DNA from: Mangifera indica
Taxonomy: Eukaryota > Streptophyta > Magnoliopsida > Sapindales > Anacardiaceae
NCBI RefSeq assembly: GCF_011075055.1
Contig: NC_058155.1
Location: 9,829,537 to 9,893,536, forward strand
Reading direction: 5' to 3'
Length of the DNA stretch: 64,000 bases
The notes below the pieces were generated by a model. That model saw only the letters and a list, made by a program, of their open reading frames with translations. It made no database searches and was not told the origin of the DNA. Positions 1-11,600 of this stretch are shown piece by piece. Made by a program: the position numbers and the translations under genes. Numbering within the stretch: the first letter of the stretch is position 1; every line of letters starts with the position of its first letter.

Positions 1-255
1 AATTCTAACCAAAGTGGTTCGGAGGGTCTGAGTGGGGTGATGTCTTATGTAGATACACCTGCTTTGGCGAAGGAGAATTCTAACCAAAACAGTGGTGAAG
101 CTATAACCTTTGTACCATTTGTACCTTATGGTGATTCAAATGCTTTGGCCAAGGAGTTGAATGAGACAACTAGAGTTGAGCAAGTGTCTCCACCAGTAAA
201 TAATCCCATTATGAGCCAGATAGAGTCTTCATGTGTCGTTCCTGGGTTAAATTGA
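1..255 (+). CDS. 3' end of an unidentified protein-coding gene (partial)
   Basis: An open frame runs from the first base of the window to a TGA at 253-255, giving the last 84 residues of a protein whose start lies outside. The tail is rich in Asn, Ser, Glu and Val and has no domain I recognise. A short near-repeat is visible: a stretch beginning NSNQ at the window edge is followed by ALAKENSNQ and later by ALAKEL. The frame is the only long one here and is followed by AT-rich sequence that could be a 3' UTR. By position it might match the gene next to RGTA1 in Arabidopsis (AT4G24500, SICKLE), but that is only a synteny guess. It could also be part of an internal exon or another decayed gene. 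Confidence 0.5.
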   Translation, partial: NSNQSGSEGLSGVMSYVDTPALAKENSNQNSGEAITFVPFVPYGDSNALAKELNETTRVEQVSPPVNNPIMSQIESSCVVPGLN

Positions 256-651
256 TGGGAAAAAATTATTCGAGTAGATTAAGCTGGAGATGGATAGGCA
301 TATCCAGATATTGAACTGAAATGTAATAGGTTTACAGGAGTTGATTGGGATCATGGACCATATATCTGAATTGCCTTTTATATTTTTTGTATGCTATATT
401 GGGTTGGTGTCGTTAGTTTGTATGCCCATGTTGAAAACTTGATTTTAGTCCTACTTGCCTGGTAATATTCTTTTGTGATTTATGCAAAATTAATACACAA
501 TAAGGGAGTCATCTGTAAGTTTGAAAATTTTGCCAACGCTGAATTATAGCCGTATGACATTTAAGATCAACTTAATGGTTATAAATTTTATCAGATTTGA
601 GCCGAGTTAAAATAGTGTCAAATTTAAGTTTGTTTTAATGGTGTTCAAGTT
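256..651. other. Probable 3' UTR and AT-rich spacer
   Basis: No open frame or splice pattern stands out. The first part probably holds the 3' UTR of the upstream gene. The last five bases (647-651, AAGTT) are one copy of the target duplication of the TRIM element that follows. Confidence 0.4.
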
Positions 652-1128
652 TGTTAAATATTCAAATAAAAAGAAAGAAAAAGAGTTTCATATTTAATAA
701 ATAAAATATAAGAGAGTGGTATATAAGTGTGTGTGTAGATTAGATTTTAACACATATCAATTGATTCTGTGTAATATGAGTTTCAATTTTCACACTTATA
801 AATCTAATATAATTTTCGATATGGTATCAGAGTACGAGTTAAACAGCAGGTTTAATAGTCTAAGTGTTTCTGAATACAAGTGACAATACACCCAACTAAA
901 AATCGATTGAGCCAAAATACAACTCTAACAACCTAAGTGCTTGCACTTAAACAGAGGTGTTGGAGACTCAAATAAAAATAAAGATAAAAAATCTCACATT
1001 TAATAAATAGAACATAAGAAAGTGGTATATAAATGTGTGTGTAAATTAAACTTTAACACAAACTAATTGGTTTTGTGTAATATGAGTTTCAATCTTCACA
1101 CTTGTAAATCTAATATATATTTCCGATA
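652..1128 (+). mobile_element. Complete TRIM (terminal-repeat retrotransposon in miniature)
   Basis: Two direct repeats of about 170 bp, 652-821 and 958-1128, both begin TGTT and end CGATA, and stay alignable along their length. Directly after the left repeat is TGGTATCAGAG (about 822-832), the usual plant primer-binding site complementary to initiator methionine tRNA. The internal part is only about 136 bp and has no coding capacity. The element is flanked by an exact 5-bp duplication, AAGTT (647-651 and 1129-1133). LTR pair, Met PBS, tiny interior and 5-bp duplication define a TRIM. It cannot move without proteins supplied by another retroelement. The LTRs differ at many positions, so the insertion is old. 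Confidence 0.92.
822..832 (+). other. tRNA-Met primer-binding site of the TRIM
   Basis: TGGTATCAGAG abuts the end of the left LTR. This is the standard reverse-transcription priming sequence of many plant Copia elements and TRIMs. Confidence 0.85.
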
Positions 1129-1133
1129 AAGTT

Positions 1134-1432
1134 TAATTTATTTAATAAGAGTTGTGCTTGAGTTTAGTTTGAATTAAAGTTTAAATCAAGTTTTGAGTTT
1201 GATTCATTACTAAAATGATGTTATTTTGATATATATAAGTTAAAACGATATTGTTTTAATCAATTTTTATCAAATTTTTTAAATTCACAAGTTTTACAAA
1301 CAAAACACTTTTAAAGCTTGAGTTTAAGTTTTAACTTAATATTGAATCCTCAAATTCAAGTTCACTTAAATTTATTTGTTTTAAACTCATTTAAATTTAA
1401 ATAAATTCGATTCAAATACAATTCTAATTATA
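1134..1432. repeat. Degenerate AT-rich repeat related to the hAT-like element at 18504-18796
   Basis: This stretch shares with 18504-18796 a core containing AAAACGATATTGTTTTAAT, a segment on hearing 'aaattcacaagttt', and an end resembling GATTCAAATACAATTC. No clear target duplication remains. It is best read as an old fragment of the same family. Confidence 0.45.
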
Positions 1433-1693
1433 AATCCCAATCCCATTTGACATAACAATTATCTATTTGCTCTCGTAAAAAAAAAAAAGGCGACAATCAA
1501 GGCATAAATAATAATAATAATTCTTAATATTTACAGGAGATAAAAAAATTCTGTCAGAGATAACTGATGACACTTGGAGAGGGAGATAGTTTGGTTAAGA
1601 AAAAAAAGGGAACAGCCAAATCCAATGTGGTTTTGGATTGAAAATTAAAAGAAGAGGGAACCTCTTTGATTTGGGTCTCTCTTCTATACGAAA

Positions 1694-3639
1694 ATGCACG
1701 GGAGACCTCGCAAACCTTTGAAACCAGAAGATGAAGCAGCTTCAGATGCCAGAGCACAGAAGCTTCGCGCTTTCCAATCTCAATTCCTCCACAATTATCA
1801 CAAAAATATGTATTGTCTTTATTTTTAACTTTTCTCTCACTTTCTCTTCGATTCTCGCGATCCAAACGTTTCGTTTTGTTAATTTGTGCAATTTTTTAGC
1901 TACACAAAAGAAGCTGTAGACCTGAGCTCCAAGCTTCCCCGAATCATCCACAGCTTGGAACTATAGGAAGCTCGCTCTTCAGCACAACCTGAGTCAGTCG
2001 GAGTCCGATCCTCACTTGTTCAAATCACTTCTTGATGAAGAACTGAGAGTGGTGCGTTTTTATACCTCAAATTTTACCTTAGATTTTACGTTTAGGGTGT
2101 AGGCCCAATGCTTGTTGAGTTCTGGAAACTTGTGGAAAAAGTAACTAGTTAACTGCATAATTGGATTTGGCTAATCATAACATTAAACATGGTGTCCATA
2201 AAAGTATTTTGTTGATTTTGTATTTTACTTGAGTGTGAGCATATTCTCATATTTTGTTGTTTCTACAGATAACATCCAGCCAGGAATCTTTACTGAGCCG
2301 CTGCTTCCATTATAGAGACTTGGCATTCTCACATATTGGAAATCCAATTTGTCTATGACTAAACAATTTATCATTATCACGAACAGAGTCTTTTGAAAAA
2401 TTATTGTGGATCCTAATGCTAGACCTCAGCCACAATGATCTTTCATCAACTGAAGTGAAGCTACTTTCAATGCTTTGCTTTGGACCTTGGTTCTTGAGCT
2501 GGAGAGGTGTTGAACTGATTTGTGAATATTCAACTTCATTTATATATTGTGTTGATTATGTATTTTACTTGAGTGTGAGCATATTCTCATATTCTGTTGT
2601 TTCTACAGATAACATCCAGCCACGAAACTTTACTGAGCCACTGCTTCCATTATAGAGATTTGGCATTCTCACATATTGGAAATCCAATTTGTCTATGACT
2701 GAACAATTTATCATTATAACAAACAGTCTCTTTTGGAAAATTATTTGGATCCTAATGCTATTCCTCAGCCACAATGATCTTTCATCAACTGAAGTTAAGC
2801 TACTTTCAATGCTTTGCTTTGGACCTTGGTTCTTGAACTGGAGAGGTGTTAAACTGATTTGTGAATATTCAACTTCATTTATATATTCATGCCACTGAGA
2901 TTTTTTCCTTTCCCTTTCTGTGTTTTTCTTGCTCAATGTAAAAGTCTATGTTCTCAATTGATTATCCCTAACTTCATGAGTCATCCGTTTACCTTAATTC
3001 AAAAAATAACTTACCCAATATCAGTTTTCAACCTATCTGTCTACAAGTTTGATCCCTGAGGTCAATCTTTTCCACGTATATTCACCCATGAACGGAATTT
3101 TTTGCATTTGAATAGCTTAGTGAACCTAATAGAGTAGATCATTCTGTGGTGACATATGTGTATCAGTTGGATATTTCAAGTGAATGATTCTGCGTCTAGA
3201 ATTCCGAGACTTTGAATTTAACATGGGACGATAGGTGCTTATGTGAAGGTGGTAACTAGTAATCTGGTATGTCATTCCTCTTGTTAGTTATTTTAGTCAT
3301 GATAAACCATTGAAGCATGTAATTTCATGGTGTTTAACATTCTCTGGTATAGAATGAAATCATAACTGTCTGCTTTATGATTCATTTAGTTCTTAATAGC
3401 CTTCCTTATATTGTGAACTTTTTTTGAGTTTTATGGCAGGACTGGAGACTATGCAGCTCCTCTCTTGCTTAAATTTGAGTAGCAATAAGCTAGGTAGTTT
3501 TACTGCTCTGGAGCCTCTAAGACTGCTGAAATCATTGAAAGTTCTAAATATTTTATATAATGAGATTGGTGCACAGTCCATTGACACAACAAGGTATTTG
3601 TGCTCTTCACCATTGTGGCTAGATGGTGAAAAAATCTGA
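1694..3639 (+). pseudogene. RGTA1: Decayed Rab geranylgeranyltransferase alpha subunit (RGTA1-like)
   Basis: The family prenylates Rab GTPases; plant alpha subunits carry prenyltransferase helical repeats and C-terminal leucine-rich repeats. Exon 1 (1694-1809) starts MHGRPRKPLKPEDEAAS, a family start. After a GT-AG intron (1810-1899) the frame continues with YTKEAVDLSSK. A deletion then shifts the frame, and the conserved segment WNYRKLALQHNLSQSESD (about 1957-2010) resumes in another frame. All the middle exons are missing. An LRR exon follows at about 2268-2452, containing NNLSLSR and LMLDLSHNDLSSTE. It is interrupted by a TGA, has lost a base at its donor site, and is tandemly duplicated. 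The last recognisable exon (3440-3639) encodes LLSCLNLSSNKLGSFTALE and VDTTRYLCSS-like sequence (here IDTTRYLCSS), then runs into stop. These lesions rule out an active enzyme. It lies tail to tail with the CTR1-like kinase. Confidence 0.88.
2211..2888 (+). repeat. 340-bp tandem duplication inside the RGTA1 pseudogene
   Basis: Unit 1 (2211-2550) and unit 2 (2551-about 2888) both contain intron end, LRR exon and following intron, and differ at only a small number of bases plus short indels. Both carry the same premature stop and the same altered donor, so the duplication came after those lesions and is fairly recent. Confidence 0.9.
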
Positions 3640-3888
3640 TGATTCCTGATCATTCATAGAGTTTTTTTTAATTTTTTTATTTTACTTTCCAAGGGATAGA
3701 AGTGTACCACTTTCTGTCCTGGATTTTGTTCAAAATGCTACTCTTACATTAGATGCATGATTTTACCAATATACTGAAATGAACTGTACAATAGAAATTC
3801 AGCTGGAGTTACATGGGTATAAATATTTTATCTTTCCATCTATTCTATTTGTCTAAATTATTAACCTTTGCCATTGGAAGTTTTTCAG

Positions 3889-3989
3889 TTTTGGATGAGA
3901 TCACCAAGTTTGCAAGATCACCACTGATTTCCGTGCAACAGCCATCAGCAGCTTTGTTCACAATTCTTGCCTACTGGAATGAAAGCCAG
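3889..3989 (+). other. Unidentified exon-like island
   Basis: An open stretch of 101 nt is bounded by a good acceptor (TTTTTCAG just before 3889) and a good donor (CAG then GTAACT at 3990). It reads LDEITKFARSPLISVQQPSA and continues to YWNESQ. It looks coding in composition, but I do not recognise the family and it does not match the RGTA1 C-terminus I remember. It may be the remnant of another gene. Confidence 0.3.
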
Positions 3990-5603
3990 GTAACTTTTTG
4001 TGATATTCATAGACAACTTTTTGTCAGAGGCCATGCTTATGCAAATGTTGTGTCTGTTAGAGTAGGGTAGAGTTATCAAACTGATAAGAAAATGAAAAGG
4101 AAGTTTTAAATGCTAATTGCGAGGCTAACCAACACTGGTTAGTCACAATGATTTTGTACCACTACATAAACAGTCATCTGTCTTGGATGAAATTGATCCA
4201 GTAAATGCAACCCAAAATAGAGTAGACTGTATAAAAGACACGTACTAAAGAATGGATAAAATTCTAAACCTGTAAAGATTTCAAAACAAAGAAATGGAGC
4301 AATTTGATCATCAAAGCGATGAAGCCATCGCGAAAAATTATTGTCGCAGTACCACATTGAGCCGCGGATTCAGGCAACATGGTTAATAGCTATAATGCAA
4401 TGTAGTAAATCCAAAGCCAACAATGACAATTTAGGATGTAAAAATTAGTAACCCAGATTCTCTTTAAACTGGCTGCTGTCAGCCGGAAACTGAGCCAATG
4501 GGGTGCAGTAAGCTGAAGCCATGTTAGCCAATGCTATGCATTGACATGTTTTAGTACCAATGATTAAATGTTACTTTATTCAAAATCACTTAATAACATG
4601 TAAGAGTAGATATACGCCAAGCCAAGCTTAAATAAGGTAAAGTTTGTTTTCGATTTGGGCTTGCCAAACATAAAGAAATACTAATTCGTGTTCAATTTAT
4701 TTCCTAATTAACTTACACCTAGCTTAAGTTCGTGTGGACAAGTTGGACTTGCTTTAAATTCGCACGAGATGTTGATTTAACTCTTTTAAACAATGTTATT
4801 CCTGTTTTTCTTTTTAATGATGTGAACCAAACATGATTCGGGTTTGTTTTCTTTACTATTCATCATCTTGTATTCAAGTTTCTATTCATTTACCTCACTT
4901 GTATTAAGATTTATTTGAGCAAAATTTATTTCGAATCTAACCCTAATGCTACATTATCTATTTTCCTGATTATGTACTAAAAAATTATATGCACCTAATT
5001 TTATTGAAACAGTATTTTAATAGAAATCCTTTTTTTGTTCTAAGACTGAAATGAATATAAGTAAAATAGTTTACTTTAATTTAAGATATAAAAATATTTA
5101 TCTTGAATAAAATAAATATTCACTTAAACCAAACAATATCTAGCTAACTCGACCAAATACGCTTGTATATCCCAGTTAACTCAATAATAGCATTGATATC
5201 GAAATATTCACTAATTATTCAACAATCAGCAAAGGGAAATGCAAGTAGCTTACCCGTTAGACGGTTACAAATTATTTTCATATTTAGTCCTGTTATTTTA
5301 ACAGCATTATCATTAAGGGATGGATCTGGTAACGAATTTATAGATGTTTTGGTCGGATCTGAAACTGAGTAACAACCTGGGGAGAGAAGGCTGCCACAAA
5401 CAGAACCTGATGGAATACCCATAAAACACTGAGGTTAGATATAAGCAACACATCTACACTTGCCTGTTAGTATAACATAATATTTGTAGGGGTTCCTTTC
5501 AGCTTTCTGTAGGGTTATTAAAATCTCCCAATCAAGCACATACTGTATTTTCAATATTTGTGATAGTGGCTTCTGCCGTGTTATTATTATCCACCCATTT
5601 GAA
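3990..5603. other. Non-coding spacer between convergent genes
   Basis: AT-rich sequence with scattered short ORFs of no recognisable content. A segment at about 4610-4960 resembles the 'gcttaaataag...ttcgatttgggctt' style of the hAT-like repeats elsewhere in the window. The last few hundred bases probably include the 3' UTR of the minus-strand kinase. Confidence 0.5.
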
Positions 5604-8600
5604 TCATCTGGACTGGAGACTCTTCAGCAACTTCTTTAGTGACTCTACTATATTAGCAAAAGACAGGCGCTGAGCAGGTTCGCTGTCAAACCCAAAATAA
5701 ATGACTATCAAAACTCTTCTTCACTACTTTGAACTTAAATTCTACAAAGGGTAATACTATGTACACAAACAATAACCACAATCAATGATATATTATTATG
5801 TGATTATGTGTTATTTTATCTCTAATTCAAAATCACTGAATCATATAATGATATATCATTGTTTTTGCATAAACTTGTATTCATTGTATGTGCGCATAGT
5901 TTTATTGTTCTACATAAACAAGACATATCGAGTTTTAAAAGAGTTTGAATATTCCTTGCTCTTAATTGAAGAGAATCTTAGCAATGTATAATGTAAGTCT
6001 ATCAAACTTAAGCACACTTACTCAGACCAGCAAGATTCCATGAGGGAAGCCAACTCTGGGGATGTGTTAGGTGGGATTGTAAGCCTTCTGTTTTGGAAAG
6101 CAACGGCTCCAACAACCTGAAAATTTGTATTGTTATGTTGTTTGTGTCAGTATCAATTTGAAAAACAAAATTGAATAATAAGGCTAGTGGGAGAAGGATC
6201 ATTTCACTGTCCACCAGGTGTTGTTGTATGTTGCAATGATCATAACTTAAACAAAATAATGCAACATTAATGATGTAGTCAAAAGATATCTCAAAGAAGA
6301 GTATAAATATGTGCACAAATAATGAGTATAAACTTAAGTACAAACGATGATGTATCACTATGTGATTAGACGTTATATTATTTTTAATTCAAAATCACCC
6401 AATCATATGGTGACTTGTCATCATTTACTTTCAATTTTATACTTATTATTTATACACATAATTTTATTGTTAAGATAAACAACATGATTCAAGCTGAGTC
6501 AAAACACAAATTCTTAATGCTAGATTATCTTACCTGAGCTGGATTAAGCCCACTCCAAGGCTGTTGCAATGTCACAAGTTCCCACAGGATCACTCCAAAA
6601 CTGTAAACGTCAGACTTCTCATTTGAGGGCTCTCCTCGAAGGAATTCTGGAGCCATCCACTCAGGCTGAAAAAAAAAGGCAACAGAGTTACTTGCTGATT
6701 GATGTGCTGTGAAGAAAACTTTCAACCTGCAAGATATTGATGGAAATCTCTGACAATTCAAGCAGTGTGAAAATTGAGCCTATTGTGGACAAGGATAAAT
6801 ACTCGGTAACCATCATAAAAAAAAAAGCAAATGGATCATTAGTGATAAATAAATTCTTCTCTCTGTTCACAATATAAATCAAGCTTATGTTGGATTCGAA
6901 TGCATTCCAAAAAAGTAGAAAACCACCATCCCCAGTTCTGTATTCTGACTTTTCAATATCATAAGATAAGATGATATTACATCACTGAACTCCCAACCTG
7001 CAAGTCCTCTCCCTCAACAAGCAAACCAGGGCCTGCTGTCACTTGCTCAAAATCAAGTAACCCTATCAACTATTCAAACAGCAGAAGACTTCTTCATATG
7101 GATAAATCAAGAGATTACAACCACAACAATCAACTTTGAACTGATACAATTACCACTCAACTTTCGTTTTGGGGTGCACATTAACATATGATCAAAGGTT
7201 AAATTTTGATTAGAGAGAGCAAGGATGAATGGCTTTGACACAAACACCTTTGAACAACTTTCATTTATCAGTTGCCTTTTGATGGAAAAAGATACTTACA
7301 GTCCCTGCAACAGATTTTGACGATATAAAAGAATTCGCTTTGAATCTGGACAATCCAAAATCACAGACCTGAGAAAGACATGCAAAATGAAGCCACGCAT
7401 TTATAAGCCAACCATAAAATTTCCCCAGAATGTTAGAAGATTGGGGGTAGTACAGGGAAGAGGAGTTATCTTACCTTCATAGTCCAATTTTTGTCAACTA
7501 GCAAGTTTGGTGATTTAAGGTCCCAGTGAAGTATAGGAGGGTTTAGATTATGAAGATAGTTGAGTCCCTTGGCCTGATTCAACCACACAACATAAATATT
7601 TCTAACAGAAAGCATCCTAGCAGTTACATTAAGACAAAACAATAACAATAATTATAGCATACCACATCCAATGCCATGCGTAGGCGCCTCCTCTGATCAA
7701 GCATTTGCCCACAAGCTGGCCTATGCATGAGGCGGTATAAACTACCCCTGATCCACAAAAAACAAGAATCTCAAACATTTTAGTTCAGAACATATCAGAT
7801 AAATTTCCATGTAGAAAGCTTCACGTTTTCACCTTGGCAGATATTCTGTCACAATTGATAGATGAGGACGCTTTGTAACTGCACCCATGAAAAGAACAAC
7901 ATTTGGATGCCGAATACGTTTCATAATTGCAACCTAAAGAAAAATATAAAATACAAGTTAGGTAGTCATATAGAAAGACATTGTGGAATAAGGGACTCAA
8001 TAAAATGATATACTGATAAGCAAACCATGCAGTCATGTTTTAGTGTGTATATATATTGCATCATTTCATGTAATAGCTTCAAAAATGAAACTGAAACAAC
8101 ATCTAATAATGTATTTTGACAGTGGAAACAGGTAAACACAACATGCAACAGATGACAATGACCTTAGACAAATCAAAACATTATTACTACCTCTCTCAGA
8201 AACTCCTTCAACTGATCATCATGAAAATCTTGAACTGTCAATACCTTAACAGCAACATCCTGCATTGAGAGAATAATGAAATGCACAAAGAAATCAAGAA
8301 AGTGAACAAAAGGAAGCATAGACAAAGTATGTGACAATGCTGCCAGGTGGAGATTTCATATTTCAGCAAGAGATAATTTCAGAAGAAGAAACTTGTCCCC
8401 ATGAAGTAATTATTTGAAGTATCTACATAAACACTCTGAACAGTACATAAATAAAATTGGAAAAAACCATATAGAGAAACACCATTCATGAACTAACATT
8501 TCAAAACAGATGCTAACTAGAAAGTAATAATTCAGTTTTGAAGGAACAATAAATATATTTAAATGGTGAGACCACAACAGGAAATCCCTGAGACCAAAAT

Positions 8601-11600
8601 GTATATATCCTCAATTTGAAGAGTAATGATCAAACTAAACAATTAGTCAACTATTTACCTTCATAAAACAAGAATTGTATTTCTGATTACCTGGTCAGGT
8701 TTAAGTGACATCAATACACATTCACTATTAGTTAATATTTACCACATCCCCCGGCATAAGACCCATTTACTATCATAAGAGGATTCTATTATGTACCATG
8801 AAATTGATTCATCAGTTTAAATATGCATATTCATATAGAGAGGAGAAAATCTTGCTAATAATTTGGACGCCAAGTTTTTGACATGAAGCAGAGTCCATTT
8901 TGCATTTCTAAGATGAGACACTAAAAGGAACTTCTGAAGGCTAAAGTCTGCCATTTACCTAAAACGGCTAGCAACAGATAAGCAGTATAGAAATAATAAA
9001 TCAACCAATCTGCCATAAAACTCTATATAAAATATCTAATGATAAGGTATGAAATACTAACAGATCCATGCCACTCAGCACGATGCACAGTCCCAAATGA
9101 GCCTATAAGGAGAAAAGAAGGGCATTGCTCTTAAGAATTAATCTCTCAGAGAAGCTCAAGATTCATATGCTTCAAAAAAGTGAGTTATAGTAAATAAGAA
9201 AAGAATAGAACATACCAGCACCAACTCGCTCCTTAATATGTAATTCATCCCATGAAACCTCAAGCCAGTCCATTGCAAGAGAAGGTTCCAGATTCAAGTA
9301 TCTTGGGATGGTTGTTGTTGGAAATTTGCCTTGTTTGTCAAGCTTACTCTCATCCTTTTTAACCAGCTGACTGGACAAGTTTGTTTTAGGTGGCTTGACA
9401 ACCTTATTTCTAATTGAACTTCCAGAAGCCATAATCTCTTTTTTGTCAGAATGTTGTATAATATTTTCCTCAGCAGGTATAGCAGGATAATCATGCTTCG
9501 ATTCCCCAGTAGCATCACCCACAGCAACAGGGTTCCCTTCCAATTTCAGAGGAACCAGAGATAAATCCTTCTCAGGACTAGCTTGTTCAACAGGACCATA
9601 AATAAAATCCTTTGGACTTTCAAATAAACCAAAGTCGATCAACTGTTGACCTTCTTCCTCACTTACTGCAAGAGAGAAATATCCAGTATTCAGATGGCTA
9701 CAAGCAGCATTGTCATAATTTGAAGGGAAAGTCTTTTGACATTCCACTATATATAAATTACACAACATAAAGAAATGTTCTAGAGTAATTTAAAGCCACT
9801 AGTATTCCATGCATGCTTTCAGTTGCACGCAAGTGCATTATCATGTGGATGAGGTAATCATCCTCAACTAAAGGAATGAGAACTCCTATTTGTAGGAACA
9901 GAACAACTATTGTTATGACTCTAACCCAGTTCATTCAGTCTCCTTTATCATTCTTAAATGTGTGAAGCAATGGGTATAGGTTTCCTAACAAAGAATGTAG
10001 CATACCTGAGAACAGAGGATTTTCAGGGAAAGTGCTAGACTTATTTGAGTCCGGATCAGTAAATGGTTGCTGGAATTCCTTTAAATAGGAAACTTGAAGG
10101 GGTGATGGCATTGAAGAAAAAATTCCTCCATTGATTGAGGAATCTAGACCATGGACATTTCCCGGTTCCCCAACCAGATCAACCACATACTCTCTGTTGA
10201 ATAATGTAATACGTAAGTAAACAACAAAAAGACAGCTAAAATGTATAATAATTATAGTAAGAAACTGGAATACTTCATAAAATCCTCACGGAGAAAAAAC
10301 AAAAAATAGAAACTATCTTACACTTGATTTTAGTTGTGTAAGTTTTCAGTCATATGCAACTTAAAAATGGAAGTTTTGTTATGGTTTATTAGAAATGACC
10401 ATTCTAACCATATAGTTCTTCTTTGATGCTAGGGAAAAACTATTTATGTAAATATTAGTTTGACTCTTCTGTTATATTTTAGTGATTCGTTTCTTATTTA
10501 TTGGATTTCATGAACCTAAGCCGATTCCTAAACATATAACAGAGCTAAATAATGAATAATGTAATTTAGTACTTTAAAAGGATATCAAAATTCTGAATCC
10601 AATAGCAGCCAAATTAAATTCCCCCTAAAATCAGCATTCAGTTAGAAAAGAAAGCCAGTAACAACAGCTAAAAAAATTCAACCTTAAGGACTGTCTGTCA
10701 TCCTCTATTTTAACAAGGCAAGAAGACCGGTGATCTGCTTCACAATACTTGCATCCACGAGCTATCCGACATGGTAAACCTATGTAGTCTGCCAATTTCT
10801 GCACATGTGAAAACACATCATCTATTAGCGATCAATCATGAATGGCTTTTCTTTTTAATTTTTACTGATTCCTTATCCCTGCCATCAAAGGATAATCATG
10901 CCATTCATACACAAATGCACATGCTGACATTCACAGACCAAAATTTCTATTTACTCAATTACATTGCAGAAGTGAGTAGTGGTTTTCCATGCTAAACTTT
11001 TTGCCACTAGATATATTCTCATCTAAGTCAGATTTGAAATAAATATAAACATCAAGCAACTATATTACCTTCTTCAGTAACAGTTTTCAGTTCCTTTAAG
11101 CTTACGAAAGAAAAATAAGACATGTAAGTGGAAAAAAAAAAGAAGTGTTATGTTACCTTGAATAGAATTGCTCGATGCCTGCACAGTCCCGTAGTTAGGC
11201 TGCCAATAGGGATCGCTATACACTTGCGAAATTTTCTCAGTCTCTTGCTAACTACTTTCCAGCGCTTGTGGAGAACACCTTGCTCCCAAGGAAAAGTTCC
11301 TCTAAAAATTAAACAAACTCGATGCACTGAATATCCAACAATAAGAAAAACAAGAGATTCAAACAAGAAGCAAATTAAGGATAATCAAACTTACCCCATG
11401 CAAATAGCAACAAGTTGGCCAAGTTTCTCCACCAAGATCAAGGTGTTTTCAGAAGCACAGTATAATTCCTGAGCTTTGTCTTCAAGCTCCTTGAGGCGTG
11501 AGTCACCATGTCTATCAATAAGAACCACTTCCATTGTGGTTTCAGTAGGCTCAATTTCTTTAAGCGAAATCAAAGATGGCAGCCGCTTTCCCTCCTCCAA

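Noticed and set aside
690..1130. The direct repeat as a simple tandem duplication
   Set aside because: The Met primer-binding site after the first copy and the 5-bp flanking duplication show that the repeats are LTRs of a TRIM.
1554..1951. ORFs on both strands over the start of the RGTA1 remnant
   Set aside because: They are opposite-strand or wrong-frame readings of exon 1 and its intron. The MHGRPRK start at 1694 is the meaningful frame.
5219..5422. Opposing ORFs near 5163-5422 downstream of the kinase
   Set aside because: Both strands are open by chance; neither carries a recognisable motif or joins to the kinase terminal exon.
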